NCBI RefSeq assembly: GCF_019968605.1 | Contig: NZ_CP082966.1 | Coordinates: 4,205,501-4,269,500, forward strand | Length of the DNA: 64,000 nt | Direction: 5' to 3' | Source of the DNA: Polaribacter litorisediminis | Lineage (GTDB): Bacteria; Bacteroidota; Bacteroidia; Flavobacteriales; Flavobacteriaceae | Shown here: positions 1 to 10,003 of the stretch, piece by piece | Layout of the letters: each line of letters begins with the position of its first letter | Position numbering within the stretch: the stretch's first letter is position 1 | The notes under the pieces: generated by a model | Database searches by the model: none | Told to the model about the DNA's origin: nothing | Seen by the model: the letters and a program-made list of their open reading frames with translations, nothing else | Translations under genes and position numbers: made by a program

Positions 1-659
1 GTTTTGAAAAAATAGCCATAAAAGATGCCAAATTAAGAACTTTTATTGCTGATGATAGTTCTAGAGATGATTTGGTAGAACATGTTTATGATATTACGTA
101 CGGCGTTGTAAAGCCCACTGATAATTTAGTAATTATTGACGATAGTATTGTACGCGGAACAACACTCAAAAAAAGTATTATAAGAATTTTAGACAGATTA
201 AGTCCTAAAAAAATTGTAGTGGTTTCTTCTGCGCCACAAATTAGGTATCCGGATTGTTACGGAATTGATATGGCTAGAATTGATGCATTTATTGCATTTA
301 AAGCAGCATTAGCGTTGCTAAAAGACCATAACAAATACCATATTGTAGAAGATGTTTACAAAAAGTGTATTGAGCAACAGACAAAACCCGATACAGAAAT
401 TATAAATCATGTAAAAGAAATTTATAGTTCGTTTACACCAGAAGAAATTTCTGCTAAAATTGCATCAATGTTAAAAACGGAAGATATAAAAGCGGAGGTA
501 GAAGTTATTTATCAATCTATAGAAGGGTTGCACAAAGCGTGCCCAGATAATTTAGGAGATTGGTATTTTACAGGAAATTATCCAACTCCTGGAGGTCATA
601 GAGTGGTAAATCAGGCTTTTATAAACTTCTTCGAAGGAAATATGAAAAGAGCATATTAA
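1..659 (+). CDS. purF: Amidophosphoribosyltransferase, C-terminal part (partial)
   Basis: This is the 3' end of purF; the reading frame is open from base 3 and the gene starts outside the window. The enzyme makes 5-phosphoribosylamine from PRPP and glutamine, the first step of purine synthesis, in the cytosol. The visible part is the phosphoribosyltransferase half. It has the PRPP-binding loop DDSIVRGTT and the family sequence YPDCYGIDM. A first in-frame TTG at 72 is not a real start because homologous sequence continues upstream of it. The C-terminus is longer than in the E. coli enzyme, as is usual in flavobacteria. A bidirectional terminator separates it from the convergent superoxide dismutase gene. 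Confidence 0.93.
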   Translation, partial: FEKIAIKDAKLRTFIADDSSRDDLVEHVYDITYGVVKPTDNLVIIDDSIVRGTTLKKSIIRILDRLSPKKIVVVSSAPQIRYPDCYGIDMARIDAFIAFKAALALLKDHNKYHIVEDVYKKCIEQQTKPDTEIINHVKEIYSSFTPEEISAKIASMLKTEDIKAEVEVIYQSIEGLHKACPDNLGDWYFTGNYPTPGGHRVVNQAFINFFEGNMKRAY

Positions 660-737
660 TAAAAAACTAGAATTGGTATTAGATACATGGCATCCAAAAT
701 CTAAATGACTATCAAACGGTTTTTTAAAATTAGCAAT

Positions 738-773
738 AAAAAAAAGCATCCAAATTTTTGGATGCTTTTTTTT
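738..773. terminator. Bidirectional intrinsic terminator between purF and sodA
   Basis: GCATCCAA pairs with TTGGATGC around a five-base loop, with an A-run on the left and a T-run on the right. It can therefore stop transcripts from both convergent genes. Confidence 0.8.
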
Positions 774-823
774 ATCAACTCATGTTTTAAAGTATGAGTA
801 AAATACTAAAAAAGGCTGCGCCT

Positions 824-1432
824 TTATTTTGCGTCTGCATATCTTCTTTCAACTTCATTCCAGTTAATTACTTTAAAGAAAGCATCAATATAATCGGGTC
901 TTCTGTTTTGGTAGTTTAAGTAGTAAGCATGTTCCCAAACATCCAATCCTAAAATAGGAGTTCCTCCACAAGTTACACCTGGCATTAATGGATTGTCTTG
1001 ATTTGGCGTAGAACAAACTTCAACTTTTCCTCCTGGAAGCACACATAACCAAGCCCAACCAGAACCAAATTGTGTTGCAGCAGCTTTAGAAAAAACTTCA
1101 ATAAAAGCATCCTTAGAACCAAAAGCAGCTTCAATAGCATCTTTTAATTCACCAGATAAATATCCTCTATCTTCAGGGTTCATTACTGTCCAAAATAATG
1201 AGTGGTTGTAAAAGCCTCCTCCATTATTTCTAACAGCACCATTACTCATATCTAAATTAGCAAGGATATCTTCTATAGATTTTCCTTCTAATTCGGTACC
1301 TTCAATAGCAGCATTTAACTTTGTTGTATATCCGTTATGATGTTTTGTATGGTGTATTTCCATAGTTCTAGCATCTATATTTGGTTCTAATGCATCGTAT
1401 GCATATCCTAATTCTGGTAATTCAAAAGCCAT
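824..1432 (-). CDS. sodA: Superoxide dismutase, Mn-type
   Basis: A 202-residue Fe/Mn superoxide dismutase that converts superoxide to peroxide and oxygen. The four metal ligands are visible: His27 (in HHTKHH), His77 ([11 protein letters not shown]), Asp164 and His168 (LDVWEHAYY). The residues NQD near 144-146 and the GGG run before His77 favour the manganese or cambialistic type over the iron type. There is no signal peptide, so it acts in the cytosol. A TAATTTTG -7 element lies upstream (minus strand, 1473-1480). Flavobacterial annotations often call it sodB, so the metal should be treated as an inference. Confidence 0.92.
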   Translation of the reverse strand: MAFELPELGYAYDALEPNIDARTMEIHHTKHHNGYTTKLNAAIEGTELEGKSIEDILANLDMSNGAVRNNGGGFYNHSLFWTVMNPEDRGYLSGELKDAIEAAFGSKDAFIEVFSKAAATQFGSGWAWLCVLPGGKVEVCSTPNQDNPLMPGVTCGGTPILGLDVWEHAYYLNYQNRRPDYIDAFFKVINWNEVERRYADAK

Positions 1433-1472
1433 AATTGTATATTTTTTTTTGATTAAATTTAAACTTGTCTTA

Positions 1473-1480
1473 CAAAATTA
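1473..1480 (-). promoter_or_regulatory. -7 promoter element of the superoxide dismutase gene
   Basis: Read on the minus strand this is TAATTTTG, a full match to the Bacteroidetes TAnnTTTG box, 41 bases before the ATG. No clear TTG box was seen at the -33 position. Confidence 0.5.
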
Positions 1481-1544
1481 ACAATTTAAAAATGTTTTAA
1501 CAAGCAGATTACGTTTTGATAATTGATAGTGATATAAAGAGGCT

Positions 1545-2555
1545 TTATTCCCCGTATTTTTGCATAAATTCTTCTAATTCTTCAACCATGTTAATACTAC
1601 CACAAATAAATGGCACTCTTTGGTGTAATTCGGTAGGCTCTACATCCATGGTTCTTGTATACCCATCAGAAGATTTACCATTAGCTTGTTCTGCTATAAA
1701 AGCCATTGGGTTGCACTCATACAACAAACGTAATTTTCCCTGTGGATTTCTAGAGCCTTTTGGATACATATAAATACCACCTTTAATCATATTTCTATGA
1801 AAATCTGAAACTAAAGAGCCAATATATCTGCTTGTATAAGGTCTGTCTCCTTCTTCTTCTTGACAGTATTTAATGTATTTTTTAACACCTAAAGGAAAAT
1901 CCATATAATTTCCTTCATTTACAGAATACATCGTTCCGTCTTCTGGAAATTCCATATTAGGATGTGATAAATAAAAAGTACCAATTGCTGGGTTTAACGT
2001 AAACCCATTTACGCCATCCCCGGTCGTATATACAATCATTGTAGAGGTACCATAAACCACATAACCTGCTGCAACTTGTTCGCTTCCTTTTTGTAAAAAA
2101 TCTTTTAATTGAACTGGGCTGCCAAGGGGAGTTACCCTTCTGTAAATAGAAAAAATAGTTCCTACCGAAACGTTTACATCAATATTAGAAGAGCCATCTA
2201 AAGGGTCAATTAAAACGATATATTTATTTTGATGATTTTCATCGTTACTATTAATGCTTATAAAACTATCTTCTTCTTCACTAGCAATACCGCATACAAT
2301 ATTTCTTCTGGTTAATGTTTGAATAAATTTGTCATTGGCATACACATCTAATTTTTGTTGATTTTCACCTTGTATATTCATGTCACCAGCAGCACCAATA
2401 ATATCAACTAAACCTGCTTTATTTACTTCGTGATTTACCACTTTTGCTGCCAATCTTATCGAGTTTAATAAACTCGATAATTCTCCAGAACTGTATTTAA
2501 AAGAATGTTGATTTTCAATAATAAATTCACCTAAAGTTTGTTTTTGTCCAGTCAT
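1545..2555 (-). CDS. fbp: Class I fructose-1,6-bisphosphatase
   Basis: A 336-residue class I fructose-1,6-bisphosphatase, which hydrolyses fructose-1,6-bisphosphate to fructose-6-phosphate in gluconeogenesis. The metal and substrate signature [10 protein letters not shown] is at residues 117-126, and an acidic cluster SEEED at 92-96 supplies further metal ligands. The C-terminal substrate-binding part ([18 protein letters not shown]) is intact. Length is normal for the family. It is monocistronic, with a CATCTTTG near-consensus -7 box (minus strand, 2581-2588). Together with the PEP synthase at 46.6 kb it gives the cell the two irreversible gluconeogenic steps. Confidence 0.95.
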   Translation of the reverse strand: MTGQKQTLGEFIIENQHSFKYSSGELSSLLNSIRLAAKVVNHEVNKAGLVDIIGAAGDMNIQGENQQKLDVYANDKFIQTLTRRNIVCGIASEEEDSFISINSNDENHQNKYIVLIDPLDGSSNIDVNVSVGTIFSIYRRVTPLGSPVQLKDFLQKGSEQVAAGYVVYGTSTMIVYTTGDGVNGFTLNPAIGTFYLSHPNMEFPEDGTMYSVNEGNYMDFPLGVKKYIKYCQEEEGDRPYTSRYIGSLVSDFHRNMIKGGIYMYPKGSRNPQGKLRLLYECNPMAFIAEQANGKSSDGYTRTMDVEPTELHQRVPFICGSINMVEELEEFMQKYGE

Positions 2556-2712
2556 TTTTATTTTGATTAAGTTGATTTTACAAAGATGCTAAATTTTTTT
2601 TACTAAATCGTTTTCGTAAAGATGCTTTTTCTGTAAAAGAACCCCTGTGTTTTTAGGAAAATTATAAATTTTTAACAAATTACAATTAACTGTGTAAAAT
2701 CTTTAAATATTT

Positions 2713-2740
2713 TTGGGCGATATCAAATAAACTATCTTTG
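2713..2740 (+). promoter_or_regulatory. Bacteroidetes housekeeping promoter of the GNAT gene
   Basis: TTG at 2713-2715 and TATCTTTG at 2733-2740 are separated by 17 bases. This fits the flavobacterial TTG/TAnnTTTG promoter. The ATG follows 17 bases later. Confidence 0.55.
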
Positions 2741-2757
2741 CGCAAAATTTAAATACA

Positions 2758-3237
2758 ATGGGTTTTATCATAAGAAAAGGAACAGCAAAAGACATGGAAT
2801 CTGCACTTGATTTAATTACAGAATTAGCTGTTTTTGAAAAGGAACCAGATGCTGTAGAAATTACGGTAGATGACTTAATAAAAGATGGTTTTTCAGAGAA
2901 CCCGAAGTTCAATATTTTTGTTGCTGAAGAAGAAAACTCAATTATTGGAATTGCGCTATTCTATGAGCGCTATTCTACTTGGAAAGGTAAAACGATTCAT
3001 TTAGAAGATTTAATGGTTACAGAAAGCAAACGAAAACTAGGCGCAGGAAAAGCCTTGTATACCGCCGTTTTAAAATATGCTTTTGACAACAATTTTAACA
3101 GAGTTGCTTGGGAGGTAATCGATTGGAATACCAACGCAATAGATTTTTATAAAAGTACGGGAGCTACGTATTTAAATGATTGGTCTGTGGTGCAGATGAA
3201 CAAAGAGAATTTAGCCAAATTCATTCAAAATAGTTAA
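2758..3237 (+). CDS. GNAT family N-acetyltransferase
   Basis: A 159-residue single-domain GNAT acetyltransferase that uses acetyl-CoA to acetylate an amine. It resembles the spermidine/diamine acetyltransferase branch: HLEDLMVTESKRKLGAGKAL carries the strand-4/pyrophosphate-loop motif (R/Q-x-x-G-x-G/A type), followed by VAWEVIDWNTNAIDFYKSTGA, the typical C-terminal helix region. The substrate cannot be fixed from sequence; polyamine or thialysine acetylation is the family suggestion. It stands alone with its own promoter, 106 bases ahead of the aspartate kinase gene. Confidence 0.85.
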   Translation: MGFIIRKGTAKDMESALDLITELAVFEKEPDAVEITVDDLIKDGFSENPKFNIFVAEEENSIIGIALFYERYSTWKGKTIHLEDLMVTESKRKLGAGKALYTAVLKYAFDNNFNRVAWEVIDWNTNAIDFYKSTGATYLNDWSVVQMNKENLAKFIQNS

Positions 3238-3343
3238 GAAAAATGTCATTTTAACTAATTTCGAGTTTCTAAAAATTGTATCAATAACTTTTTGAAATAA
3301 TTAGGGAAGCATCAATATTTAATTTAAAATAATAAAATTTAAA

Positions 3344-4597
3344 ATGAAGATTTTTAAATTTGGTGGCGCCTCTGTACAAGATGCGGAAGGAGTAAAAAAG
3401 GTTGCTAGCATTATAAAAAATGAGGGAGCAAAAGACACTTTAGTGGTTGTTTCTGCTATGGGAAAAATGACCAATGCTTTTGAAGAAGTAGTAGATGCCT
3501 ATTATAACAAAAAAGAAAATTTACCCAATAAATTAACCTTTATAGAAGCGTATCATAAAAAAATTATGAATGCACTTTTTGATAAAGAAGATTTTATATA
3601 TAAAGAAGTAACGATTCTTTTCGGAGAGTTAGGCTGGTTTTTAGCAAGAAACACATCGCAACGATTTAATTATGTGTATGACCAAATTATTTGTTTTGGC
3701 GAGCTTTTATCCACTAGAATCGTAAGTGCGTATTTAGAAAAAATAGGACAAGAAAATGTTTGGTTCGATGTTCGAAATTTTATAAAAACGGATAGTAATT
3801 ACAGAGATGCAAAAGTAGATTGGCAATTAACAGAAGAGATTATTACAGAAAAAGTAGATATTCATAAAATAAATATTACGCAAGGTTTTATTGCTGCCAA
3901 TGATACTGAAAACACCACAACTTTAGGTAGAGAAGGTTCAGATTATACAGCCGGTATTTTTGCATATTGTTTAAATGCCGAGAGTGTTACGATTTGGAAA
4001 GATGTTCCGGGAGTTTTAAATGCAGATCCTAGAGTGTTTACCGCAACTACTTTGTTGGAGCAAATCTCATACGAAGAAGCCATAGAAATGGCTTTTTATG
4101 GCGCCTCTGTAATTCACCCAAAAACATTACAACCTTTAGAAAGAAAAGAAATTCCGTTGTTAGTGCGTTCGTTTATAAATCCAAAGGAAACGGGTACAAA
4201 AGTTACCAAAGGAACAAAATTAATGCCCTATATTCCTTGCTTTATTGTAAAGAAAGAGCAAATTTTGGTTTCTATTTCTGCATTAGATTTCTCTTTTATG
4301 GTAGAAAATAATATTAGTTTTATTTTTCAGAAACTGCATGATTATCAATTAAAAGTAAATTTAATTCAGAATTCTGCGTTGAGTTTTTCTGTTTGTATCG
4401 ACGATAAATTTTATAAGTTTGATGCTTTTTACAACGAATTGAAAAAACAGTTTAAAATTGATGTTCAGAAAAAAGTAGATTTATATACAGTACGTCATTT
4501 TGATGAAGAGGCTATAAAAATTATTGAAGAGAAAGGAACTTCTTTATTAACCCAAATAAATAAAGAAACATCACAAATTGTTGTAAATCCGAATTAA
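3344..4597 (+). CDS. lysC: Aspartate kinase (monofunctional)
   Basis: A 417-residue aspartate kinase, which phosphorylates aspartate as the first step toward lysine, threonine, methionine and diaminopimelate. The amino-acid-kinase start KFGGASV is at residues 5-11, and the catalytic-domain motifs TTLGREGSDYTA and WKDVPGVLNADPR are present. Residues after about 300 form a divergent ACT-type regulatory region. The length matches the short monofunctional Bacteroidetes type rather than a fusion with homoserine dehydrogenase. It lies upstream of olsF but with a 56-base gap containing a separate -7 element. Confidence 0.9.
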   Translation: MKIFKFGGASVQDAEGVKKVASIIKNEGAKDTLVVVSAMGKMTNAFEEVVDAYYNKKENLPNKLTFIEAYHKKIMNALFDKEDFIYKEVTILFGELGWFLARNTSQRFNYVYDQIICFGELLSTRIVSAYLEKIGQENVWFDVRNFIKTDSNYRDAKVDWQLTEEIITEKVDIHKINITQGFIAANDTENTTTLGREGSDYTAGIFAYCLNAESVTIWKDVPGVLNADPRVFTATTLLEQISYEEAIEMAFYGASVIHPKTLQPLERKEIPLLVRSFINPKETGTKVTKGTKLMPYIPCFIVKKEQILVSISALDFSFMVENNISFIFQKLHDYQLKVNLIQNSALSFSVCIDDKFYKFDAFYNELKKQFKIDVQKKVDLYTVRHFDEEAIKIIEEKGTSLLTQINKETSQIVVNPN

Positions 4598-4623
4598 AAA
4601 AACAACAATTTCTTTTTTTTCAC

Positions 4624-4631
4624 TATGTTTG
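4624..4631 (+). promoter_or_regulatory. -7 promoter element of olsF
   Basis: TATGTTTG matches TAnnTTTG 22 bases ahead of the olsF ATG. No TTG at the expected -33 spacing was found. Confidence 0.4.
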
Positions 4632-4653
4632 TACCCCGTTCTAATTAAGGTAA

Positions 4654-6459
4654 ATGGCATTAGTAACATCAAAAGAAATTGCTCAAGTAGTTGGTTTACA
4701 GAAACTTGGGTTTTTGGGAACTTTTTTAGGTTGGGTTTTGTTACGACTACTTCGCATCTCGACCATCAATAAAATATACAACCACAATAAAAATAAATCT
4801 GATATACATTTTTTAAATGGTGTCTTAGCTGATTGTAAAATTAAATTTGAAATTCCTGAAGAAGACCTGAAAAGAATACCAAAAGACGGTGCTTTTATTA
4901 CTATTTCTAACCATCCTTTAGGCGGAATTGATGGTGTTTTACTGCTTAAATTATTGATAGAAAAAAGAGCTGATTACAAAATAATTGCTAATTTTTTATT
5001 GCATAGAATCGAACCTTTAAAACCCTATGTAATGCCAGTAAATCCTTTTGAAAAAAGAAAGGATGCAAAATCTAGTGTAGCCGGAATTAAAAGTGCCTTA
5101 TTGCATTTAAAAGAAGGAAAACCTTTGGGTGTTTTTCCTGCAGGAGAAGTTTCAACATACAAAGACGGGAAATTAAAAGTAGACAAACCTTGGGAAGATG
5201 GTGCTGTGCGTTTTATTAAAAAAGCAAATGTTCCGATAATTCCTATTTACTTTCATGCCAAAAATACACGTCTTTTTTACTTTTTATCAAAAATTTCAGA
5301 CACTTTAAGAACCGCAAAATTACCTTCAGAAGTAATGTCTCAAAAAGGTCGGGTAATTAGAGTGAGAATAGGAAAACCGATTACCGTTAAAGATCAAAAT
5401 GAGTTTCTAGAAATACCTGCTTTCGGCAATTTTATTCGAAAGAAAACATACATGCTAGCGAATTCTTTTGAGAAAAAATTAAAAATTTTATCTACTGAAA
5501 AAATAAAAATTAAAAGACCTGCTAAAAAAATTACTGCTCAAAGAAGCACCTATTTATTTAAGAATGAAGTAGATGCTTTAAGAAAAAATAATGGTCATTT
5601 ATTAGAAAGTAAAAATTATGAAGTCTTTTTTGCGAGCGCAAAAGAGATTCCTAATGTATTGCACGAGATAGGCAGACTGCGCGAAATTACTTTTAGAGAA
5701 GTAGGCGAGGGCACTAACAAAGCGATTGATTTAGATAATTATGATAAATATTATCATCATTTATTTTTGTGGGATAATGTAGCAAATTGTTTAGTAGGAT
5801 CTTATAGAATGGGCCTAGGCAAAGAAATTTATAAAAAATATGGTATTAACGGATTTTATGTGCAAACCTTATTTAGGATTGAGCCAGAATTGCATCAAAT
5901 GATGGAAAATACTATAGAAATGGGGCGTGCTTTTATCATTAAAGAATATCAACAAAAACCAATGCCTTTATTTTTGCTTTGGAAAGGAATTGTGCATGTA
6001 ACCTTGCGCTATCCGGAATATAGATATTTAATGGGTGGGGTTTCTATTAGCAATCAGTTTTCAGACTTTTCTAAATCATTGATGATTGAGTTTATGAAAT
6101 CTCATTATTACGATCCGTATATTGCGCAATATATTAATGCAAAAAAGGAGTACAAAGTAAAATTAAAGGATGCCGACAAAGATTTTGTGTTTGATGCCAC
6201 AAAAGCAGACATGCAAAAGTTTGATAAAATTATTGATGAGTTAGAACCAGGTCCTTTAAGAATTCCTGTATTATTAAAAAAATATGTGAAGCAAAATGCA
6301 CGCTTGGTAGCGTTTAATGTAGATCCTAAATTTAATAATGCGGTAGATGGTTTGATGTATATTAAAGTAGCAGACATCCCTGAAAGTACTGTAAAACCTG
6401 TGATGGAGGAGTTTCAGGCAGAGCTGGAAAAGAAAGCTGCAGAACTACAGAATAAGTAG
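4654..6459 (+). CDS. olsF: Bifunctional ornithine-lipid acyltransferase (OlsF type)
   Basis: A 601-residue two-domain acyltransferase. Residues about 60-270 are a PlsC-like 1-acyl-glycerol-phosphate acyltransferase domain with the motif NHPLGGIDG (His87, Asp93) and FPAGEVST. Residues about 310-500 are an OlsB/GNAT-like N-acyltransferase domain (GRLREITFREVGEG, EMGRAFI). This order is that of OlsF of Serratia and Flavobacterium, in which the C-terminal domain N-acylates ornithine and the N-terminal domain adds the second O-linked acyl chain. The product would be ornithine (or related amino-acid) lipids of the envelope. It was not checked which amino acid is used. Confidence 0.85.
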   Translation: MALVTSKEIAQVVGLQKLGFLGTFLGWVLLRLLRISTINKIYNHNKNKSDIHFLNGVLADCKIKFEIPEEDLKRIPKDGAFITISNHPLGGIDGVLLLKLLIEKRADYKIIANFLLHRIEPLKPYVMPVNPFEKRKDAKSSVAGIKSALLHLKEGKPLGVFPAGEVSTYKDGKLKVDKPWEDGAVRFIKKANVPIIPIYFHAKNTRLFYFLSKISDTLRTAKLPSEVMSQKGRVIRVRIGKPITVKDQNEFLEIPAFGNFIRKKTYMLANSFEKKLKILSTEKIKIKRPAKKITAQRSTYLFKNEVDALRKNNGHLLESKNYEVFFASAKEIPNVLHEIGRLREITFREVGEGTNKAIDLDNYDKYYHHLFLWDNVANCLVGSYRMGLGKEIYKKYGINGFYVQTLFRIEPELHQMMENTIEMGRAFIIKEYQQKPMPLFLLWKGIVHVTLRYPEYRYLMGGVSISNQFSDFSKSLMIEFMKSHYYDPYIAQYINAKKEYKVKLKDADKDFVFDATKADMQKFDKIIDELEPGPLRIPVLLKKYVKQNARLVAFNVDPKFNNAVDGLMYIKVADIPESTVKPVMEEFQAELEKKAAELQNK

Positions 6460-6698
6460 TTTTACAGCAGCCTATCTTACAAATGGAAATAGTAAAAACA
6501 AGACATTAAAAATTTGGATTCTTGTAAATTGTTCGCTGCTATTTTAGATAAACAACGAACAAAAAAGAAACGCTGTTTTGTTTTAGACAGCATTGTCAGG
6601 ATGTTTTAAAAGACCAAAATGGTGGTTCTCATCAAAATATTTGTAATTTTATGGTTGCAGGTTTTCATAATACAACGCTAATAATCAAAGAATAATTC

Positions 6699-7466
6699 AT
6701 GAAGTTCGCATCGGGTTTTTATAAATTTTCACTTCTTATAATTCTATTTTTTAATAACAGTTTTACGGCTCAAAATAAACCCATCAAAGTTTTATTTGTA
6801 GGAAATAGTTTTACCTATTATCATAATTTACCGCAGGTAGTTTCTGCCATGGCAAAATCGCAAGGATATACCATTAATACAAGACATTCAACTATTGGAG
6901 GCGCTACTTTAGAGGACCATTGGAAAAGCAAACGAGGCGTGCAAACTCGTAAAATGATTGAAAATGAACACTGGGATTATGTGGTTTTTAACAACCATAG
7001 TTTAAGTGCCATCAAAACACCGAAATATTTTATAAAATATAGCAAAAAATTTGCTGATTTGATCAAAAAAAAAGGAGCTGAACCTATTTTTATGATGACT
7101 TGGGCATATAAATCAAATCCTTTGATGTTGTTAGAAATTGAAAAAATGTATCAAAAATTAAGTGTACTTACAAAAACAGATTTTGTTCCATGCGGATCTC
7201 TTTTTGCGGCATCATTACACTATAGGCCAGATTTGGAATTGTTTCATGATGATAAACATCCATCGCAAAACGGAACTTATCTTTTAGGTTTGTCTTTTTA
7301 TAAATATTTTATTGGCAAAAAAATCACTTATATTCCCGAAAACGTATCTACTTTAGATAAAAATGGACAAAGACTTTATTTACTTTTTACGAACCCAAAA
7401 GATGCCAATTTCATGAAAAAGTTAGTAGCTGAATTTCCTTATAAGCTTAGAGATTACAAAAAATAA
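6699..7466 (+). CDS. Secreted SGNH/GDSL-type hydrolase
   Basis: A 255-residue exported SGNH-fold hydrolase. Residues 1-23 are a signal peptide ending at TAQN. Block I is FVGNSFTYYH with the nucleophilic Ser, and the C-terminal catalytic pair appears as HDDKHPSQNG (Asp-x-x-His). It fits a Bacteroidetes SGNH/DUF4886-like family found near carbohydrate or peptide degradation genes. The ester substrate is unknown. It is followed after 158 bases by a peptidase lipoprotein on the same strand, but a shared transcript is not evident. Confidence 0.75.
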   Translation: MKFASGFYKFSLLIILFFNNSFTAQNKPIKVLFVGNSFTYYHNLPQVVSAMAKSQGYTINTRHSTIGGATLEDHWKSKRGVQTRKMIENEHWDYVVFNNHSLSAIKTPKYFIKYSKKFADLIKKKGAEPIFMMTWAYKSNPLMLLEIEKMYQKLSVLTKTDFVPCGSLFAASLHYRPDLELFHDDKHPSQNGTYLLGLSFYKYFIGKKITYIPENVSTLDKNGQRLYLLFTNPKDANFMKKLVAEFPYKLRDYKK

Positions 7467-7624
7467 TGCGTTTATTGTTTGGTAAAATAAACACATATTC
7501 ATTTTAAAGTCGATGGTTTAAATATGATTCCTTTGTAGATATCTGATTTCTGTAGGAACATCAAAAAAATAAAACGTTATAAATATTATTCAGATAAAAA
7601 CTATCTTTATTCCTTAAAAAAAAT

Positions 7625-9352
7625 ATGATGCGCAAACATATCATTCCTTTTTTACTTTCAACATTACTCTTTATCAACTGTAAAAAAGAGCAACCAGAAA
7701 TATTATATACAACCAATTATTCAGACATCATCAATCAAGAATTTACAGGTGATTTAGCTTTTCAAACGACTTCTTTTATTGAAAAATATTGGAGAGTGGT
7801 TGGGAATACAGGGTTTAATAAAAGTATTTATAAAATTGCGGAAGAACTTGAAAAAGCAGGATATATTTTAGAAGAAAATGCAACAGAATCTACTTTACTA
7901 ACCTACCGAATAGAAAAGCGACCCCTTAAAAAACCCACATGGGAAGCCGTAGATGCTCTGGTTACTATCAACAATGAAAAGGAACCATTACTGCAACATG
8001 CAACCAATAGAAACATGATTGCTTTAAATGCTTATAGCACACCTAAAGAAGGTATTTCCGCAGAAGTTGTATATGTAAAAGATATTGAAAAACTATCAAA
8101 TATTGATGTAAAAGGAAAAATAGTTTTTGCAGAAACGAGTCCGTATCAACTTTTTAAAGCCGCAATTGTTGCTGGAAAAGCAGCAGGAATTATGACCTAT
8201 AATAATCCTGATTATTTACAACCCCAAAAAAATACAACTTCTATTCAGTTTCGTTCCATTCCGTTAGATACCATAAACAAACCTTGGGCAATTGCAATGT
8301 CTTTTGCTGCCAAAGAACGTTTAAAAAAATCTTTAGAAAAAGGTAAAACGATGTTACATGTAAATATTGAAACTCATATTTATCCCTCTGAAGAATTGAC
8401 CATTGTTGCAGATATAAAAGGAAGTGAAAAACCTAAAGAACGTTTGGTTTTTAGTGCCCACGTGCAAGAACCTGGTGCGAATGATAATGCCACCGGAGTT
8501 GGTGTGTCACTTGAAATGGCTACATTAACAGCGAAATACGTCAAACAAAAACAATATCAACCAAAAAGAACATTAACCTTTTTATGGGGCGATGAAATTA
8601 TATCGACCAGAAGATATGTACAAGAAGATACTATAAGAGCCAAAGATATTAAATGGGGAATTTCTTTGGATATGGTTGGTGAAGATACAGAGAAAACTGG
8701 TGGCACTTTTTTAATTGAAAAAATGCCAGATCCGAGTGCTATTTGGACGCGAGGAAATGACAAACATACAGAATGGGGTGGTTCTAAAATGAATTTAGAC
8801 GAAATGAAACCTCATTATTTAAATGATTTTTTAATTGATATATTTAAAGCTCAAGGCAAAAGAGCCAATTGGGTTGTGAACACAAATCCGTTTGAAGGAG
8901 GAAGTGATCACGTTCCGTTTTTAAGAGAAAATATACCGAGTGTTTTATTTTGGCATTTTACAGATCAGTTTTATCATACAGATAATGACAGAATCGACAA
9001 GGTTTCTAAAACAACGTTAAAAAATGTTGGAACAGCGTCCTTAATTGCCGCCTACACCTTGCTAAATAGTGATGAAAAAACTGCAAAAACAATACAGCTC
9101 AACCTACAAAAAGCAGCTTTAAATCGTTTTCATGAGGAACTAAAACAAAGTAAAATTGCCATCCATAAAGGAGATTCTTTATCCATACAAATAGCCATCT
9201 TAAATGCTTGGAAAGATTGGTACAAAAAATCATTAACAACTACTTTAGACCTTGTTTCTGATGAAACACTCATCAACAAAGAAATAAAAGCAAGACAAAG
9301 ATTGATAGATTCTATTGTTGCAAATAAGATAGAAGAACTAAAAAAAATCTAG
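7625..9352 (+). CDS. M28 family zinc aminopeptidase, lipoprotein
   Basis: A 575-residue M28 metallopeptidase. The first 19 residues are a lipoprotein signal with lipobox Cys19 (LFINC), so the protein is probably anchored to an envelope membrane. A PA-like insert (about 130-250) precedes the catalytic domain. Its zinc and catalytic residues lie in SAHVQEPGANDNATG, LWGDEI, SLDMVGED and GGSDHVPF. The usual first motif H-x-D reads H-V-Q here, a mild deviation. It would remove N-terminal residues from peptides outside the cytoplasm. The C-terminal 110 residues are helical and unassigned. Confidence 0.85.
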   Translation: MMRKHIIPFLLSTLLFINCKKEQPEILYTTNYSDIINQEFTGDLAFQTTSFIEKYWRVVGNTGFNKSIYKIAEELEKAGYILEENATESTLLTYRIEKRPLKKPTWEAVDALVTINNEKEPLLQHATNRNMIALNAYSTPKEGISAEVVYVKDIEKLSNIDVKGKIVFAETSPYQLFKAAIVAGKAAGIMTYNNPDYLQPQKNTTSIQFRSIPLDTINKPWAIAMSFAAKERLKKSLEKGKTMLHVNIETHIYPSEELTIVADIKGSEKPKERLVFSAHVQEPGANDNATGVGVSLEMATLTAKYVKQKQYQPKRTLTFLWGDEIISTRRYVQEDTIRAKDIKWGISLDMVGEDTEKTGGTFLIEKMPDPSAIWTRGNDKHTEWGGSKMNLDEMKPHYLNDFLIDIFKAQGKRANWVVNTNPFEGGSDHVPFLRENIPSVLFWHFTDQFYHTDNDRIDKVSKTTLKNVGTASLIAAYTLLNSDEKTAKTIQLNLQKAALNRFHEELKQSKIAIHKGDSLSIQIAILNAWKDWYKKSLTTTLDLVSDETLINKEIKARQRLIDSIVANKIEELKKI

Positions 9353-9396
9353 TAATTTATAAAAATAACGAAAACCTGTAACATAAAAGCGTAGTT

Positions 9397-9999
9397 CTAA
9401 TATTTAGAACCATCATGCTTGCCAACTTCAAAACCATGTTTTCCTAAAAATTGGTTTCCGCTGTTTATAGCATCTTCTTCTAAAGTTGTCCCCATAGAAT
9501 CATTCCATCTATTTAAATAGCCGAAAAGAGAAATTACACCTAACATTTCTACAATTTCACCTTCATCCCAATAAGTATATAATTCTTTTTTAATAGTTGC
9601 ATCTACTGCATTTGGAACCATAGAAGCAGCTAAAGAAAAATCTAAAGCAGCTCTTTCTGCATTAGAAAAAGCGCTGTGTGTTTTATACTCCCAAATATTG
9701 TCTAATTGCTGTTGTTCTGCGCCATAACGCTCTGCGGCTCTAATGGCATGTGCTTGGCAGTATCTACAACCGGTTGCATTGCTAGAAACCCAAGCAATCA
9801 TTCTTTTTAAAGCAGAGGTTACACGACCTTCATTTGCCATTACGGCTTTATTTAAATTGATAAAAGCTTTAGAAATTGCAGGTCTTCTTTGCATGGTTAA
9901 AACCGAATTAGGACAAAAACCTAACGTTTCATTAAAGAATTCAGCCAATTCTTTGGTTTCTAAATCGTGTTCTGCTGAAAGTGGAGTTACTAATGCCAT
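9397..9999 (-). CDS. Carboxymuconolactone decarboxylase/AhpD-like protein
   Basis: A 200-residue member of the AhpD-like, peroxidase-related family. The redox motif is CRYCQAH, the CxxC plus following His of AhpD-type alkylhydroperoxidase domains. It probably reduces peroxides or an adaptor disulfide, but the donor is not known. There is no signal peptide, so it should be cytosolic. It ends convergent with the M28 peptidase. Its start is only 4 bases from the end of the T9SS gene upstream on the same strand, so it may be co-transcribed with that gene. Confidence 0.75.
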   Translation of the reverse strand: MALVTPLSAEHDLETKELAEFFNETLGFCPNSVLTMQRRPAISKAFINLNKAVMANEGRVTSALKRMIAWVSSNATGCRYCQAHAIRAAERYGAEQQQLDNIWEYKTHSAFSNAERAALDFSLAASMVPNAVDATIKKELYTYWDEGEIVEMLGVISLFGYLNRWNDSMGTTLEEDAINSGNQFLGKHGFEVGKHDGSKY

Positions 10000-10003
10000 A
10001 ATT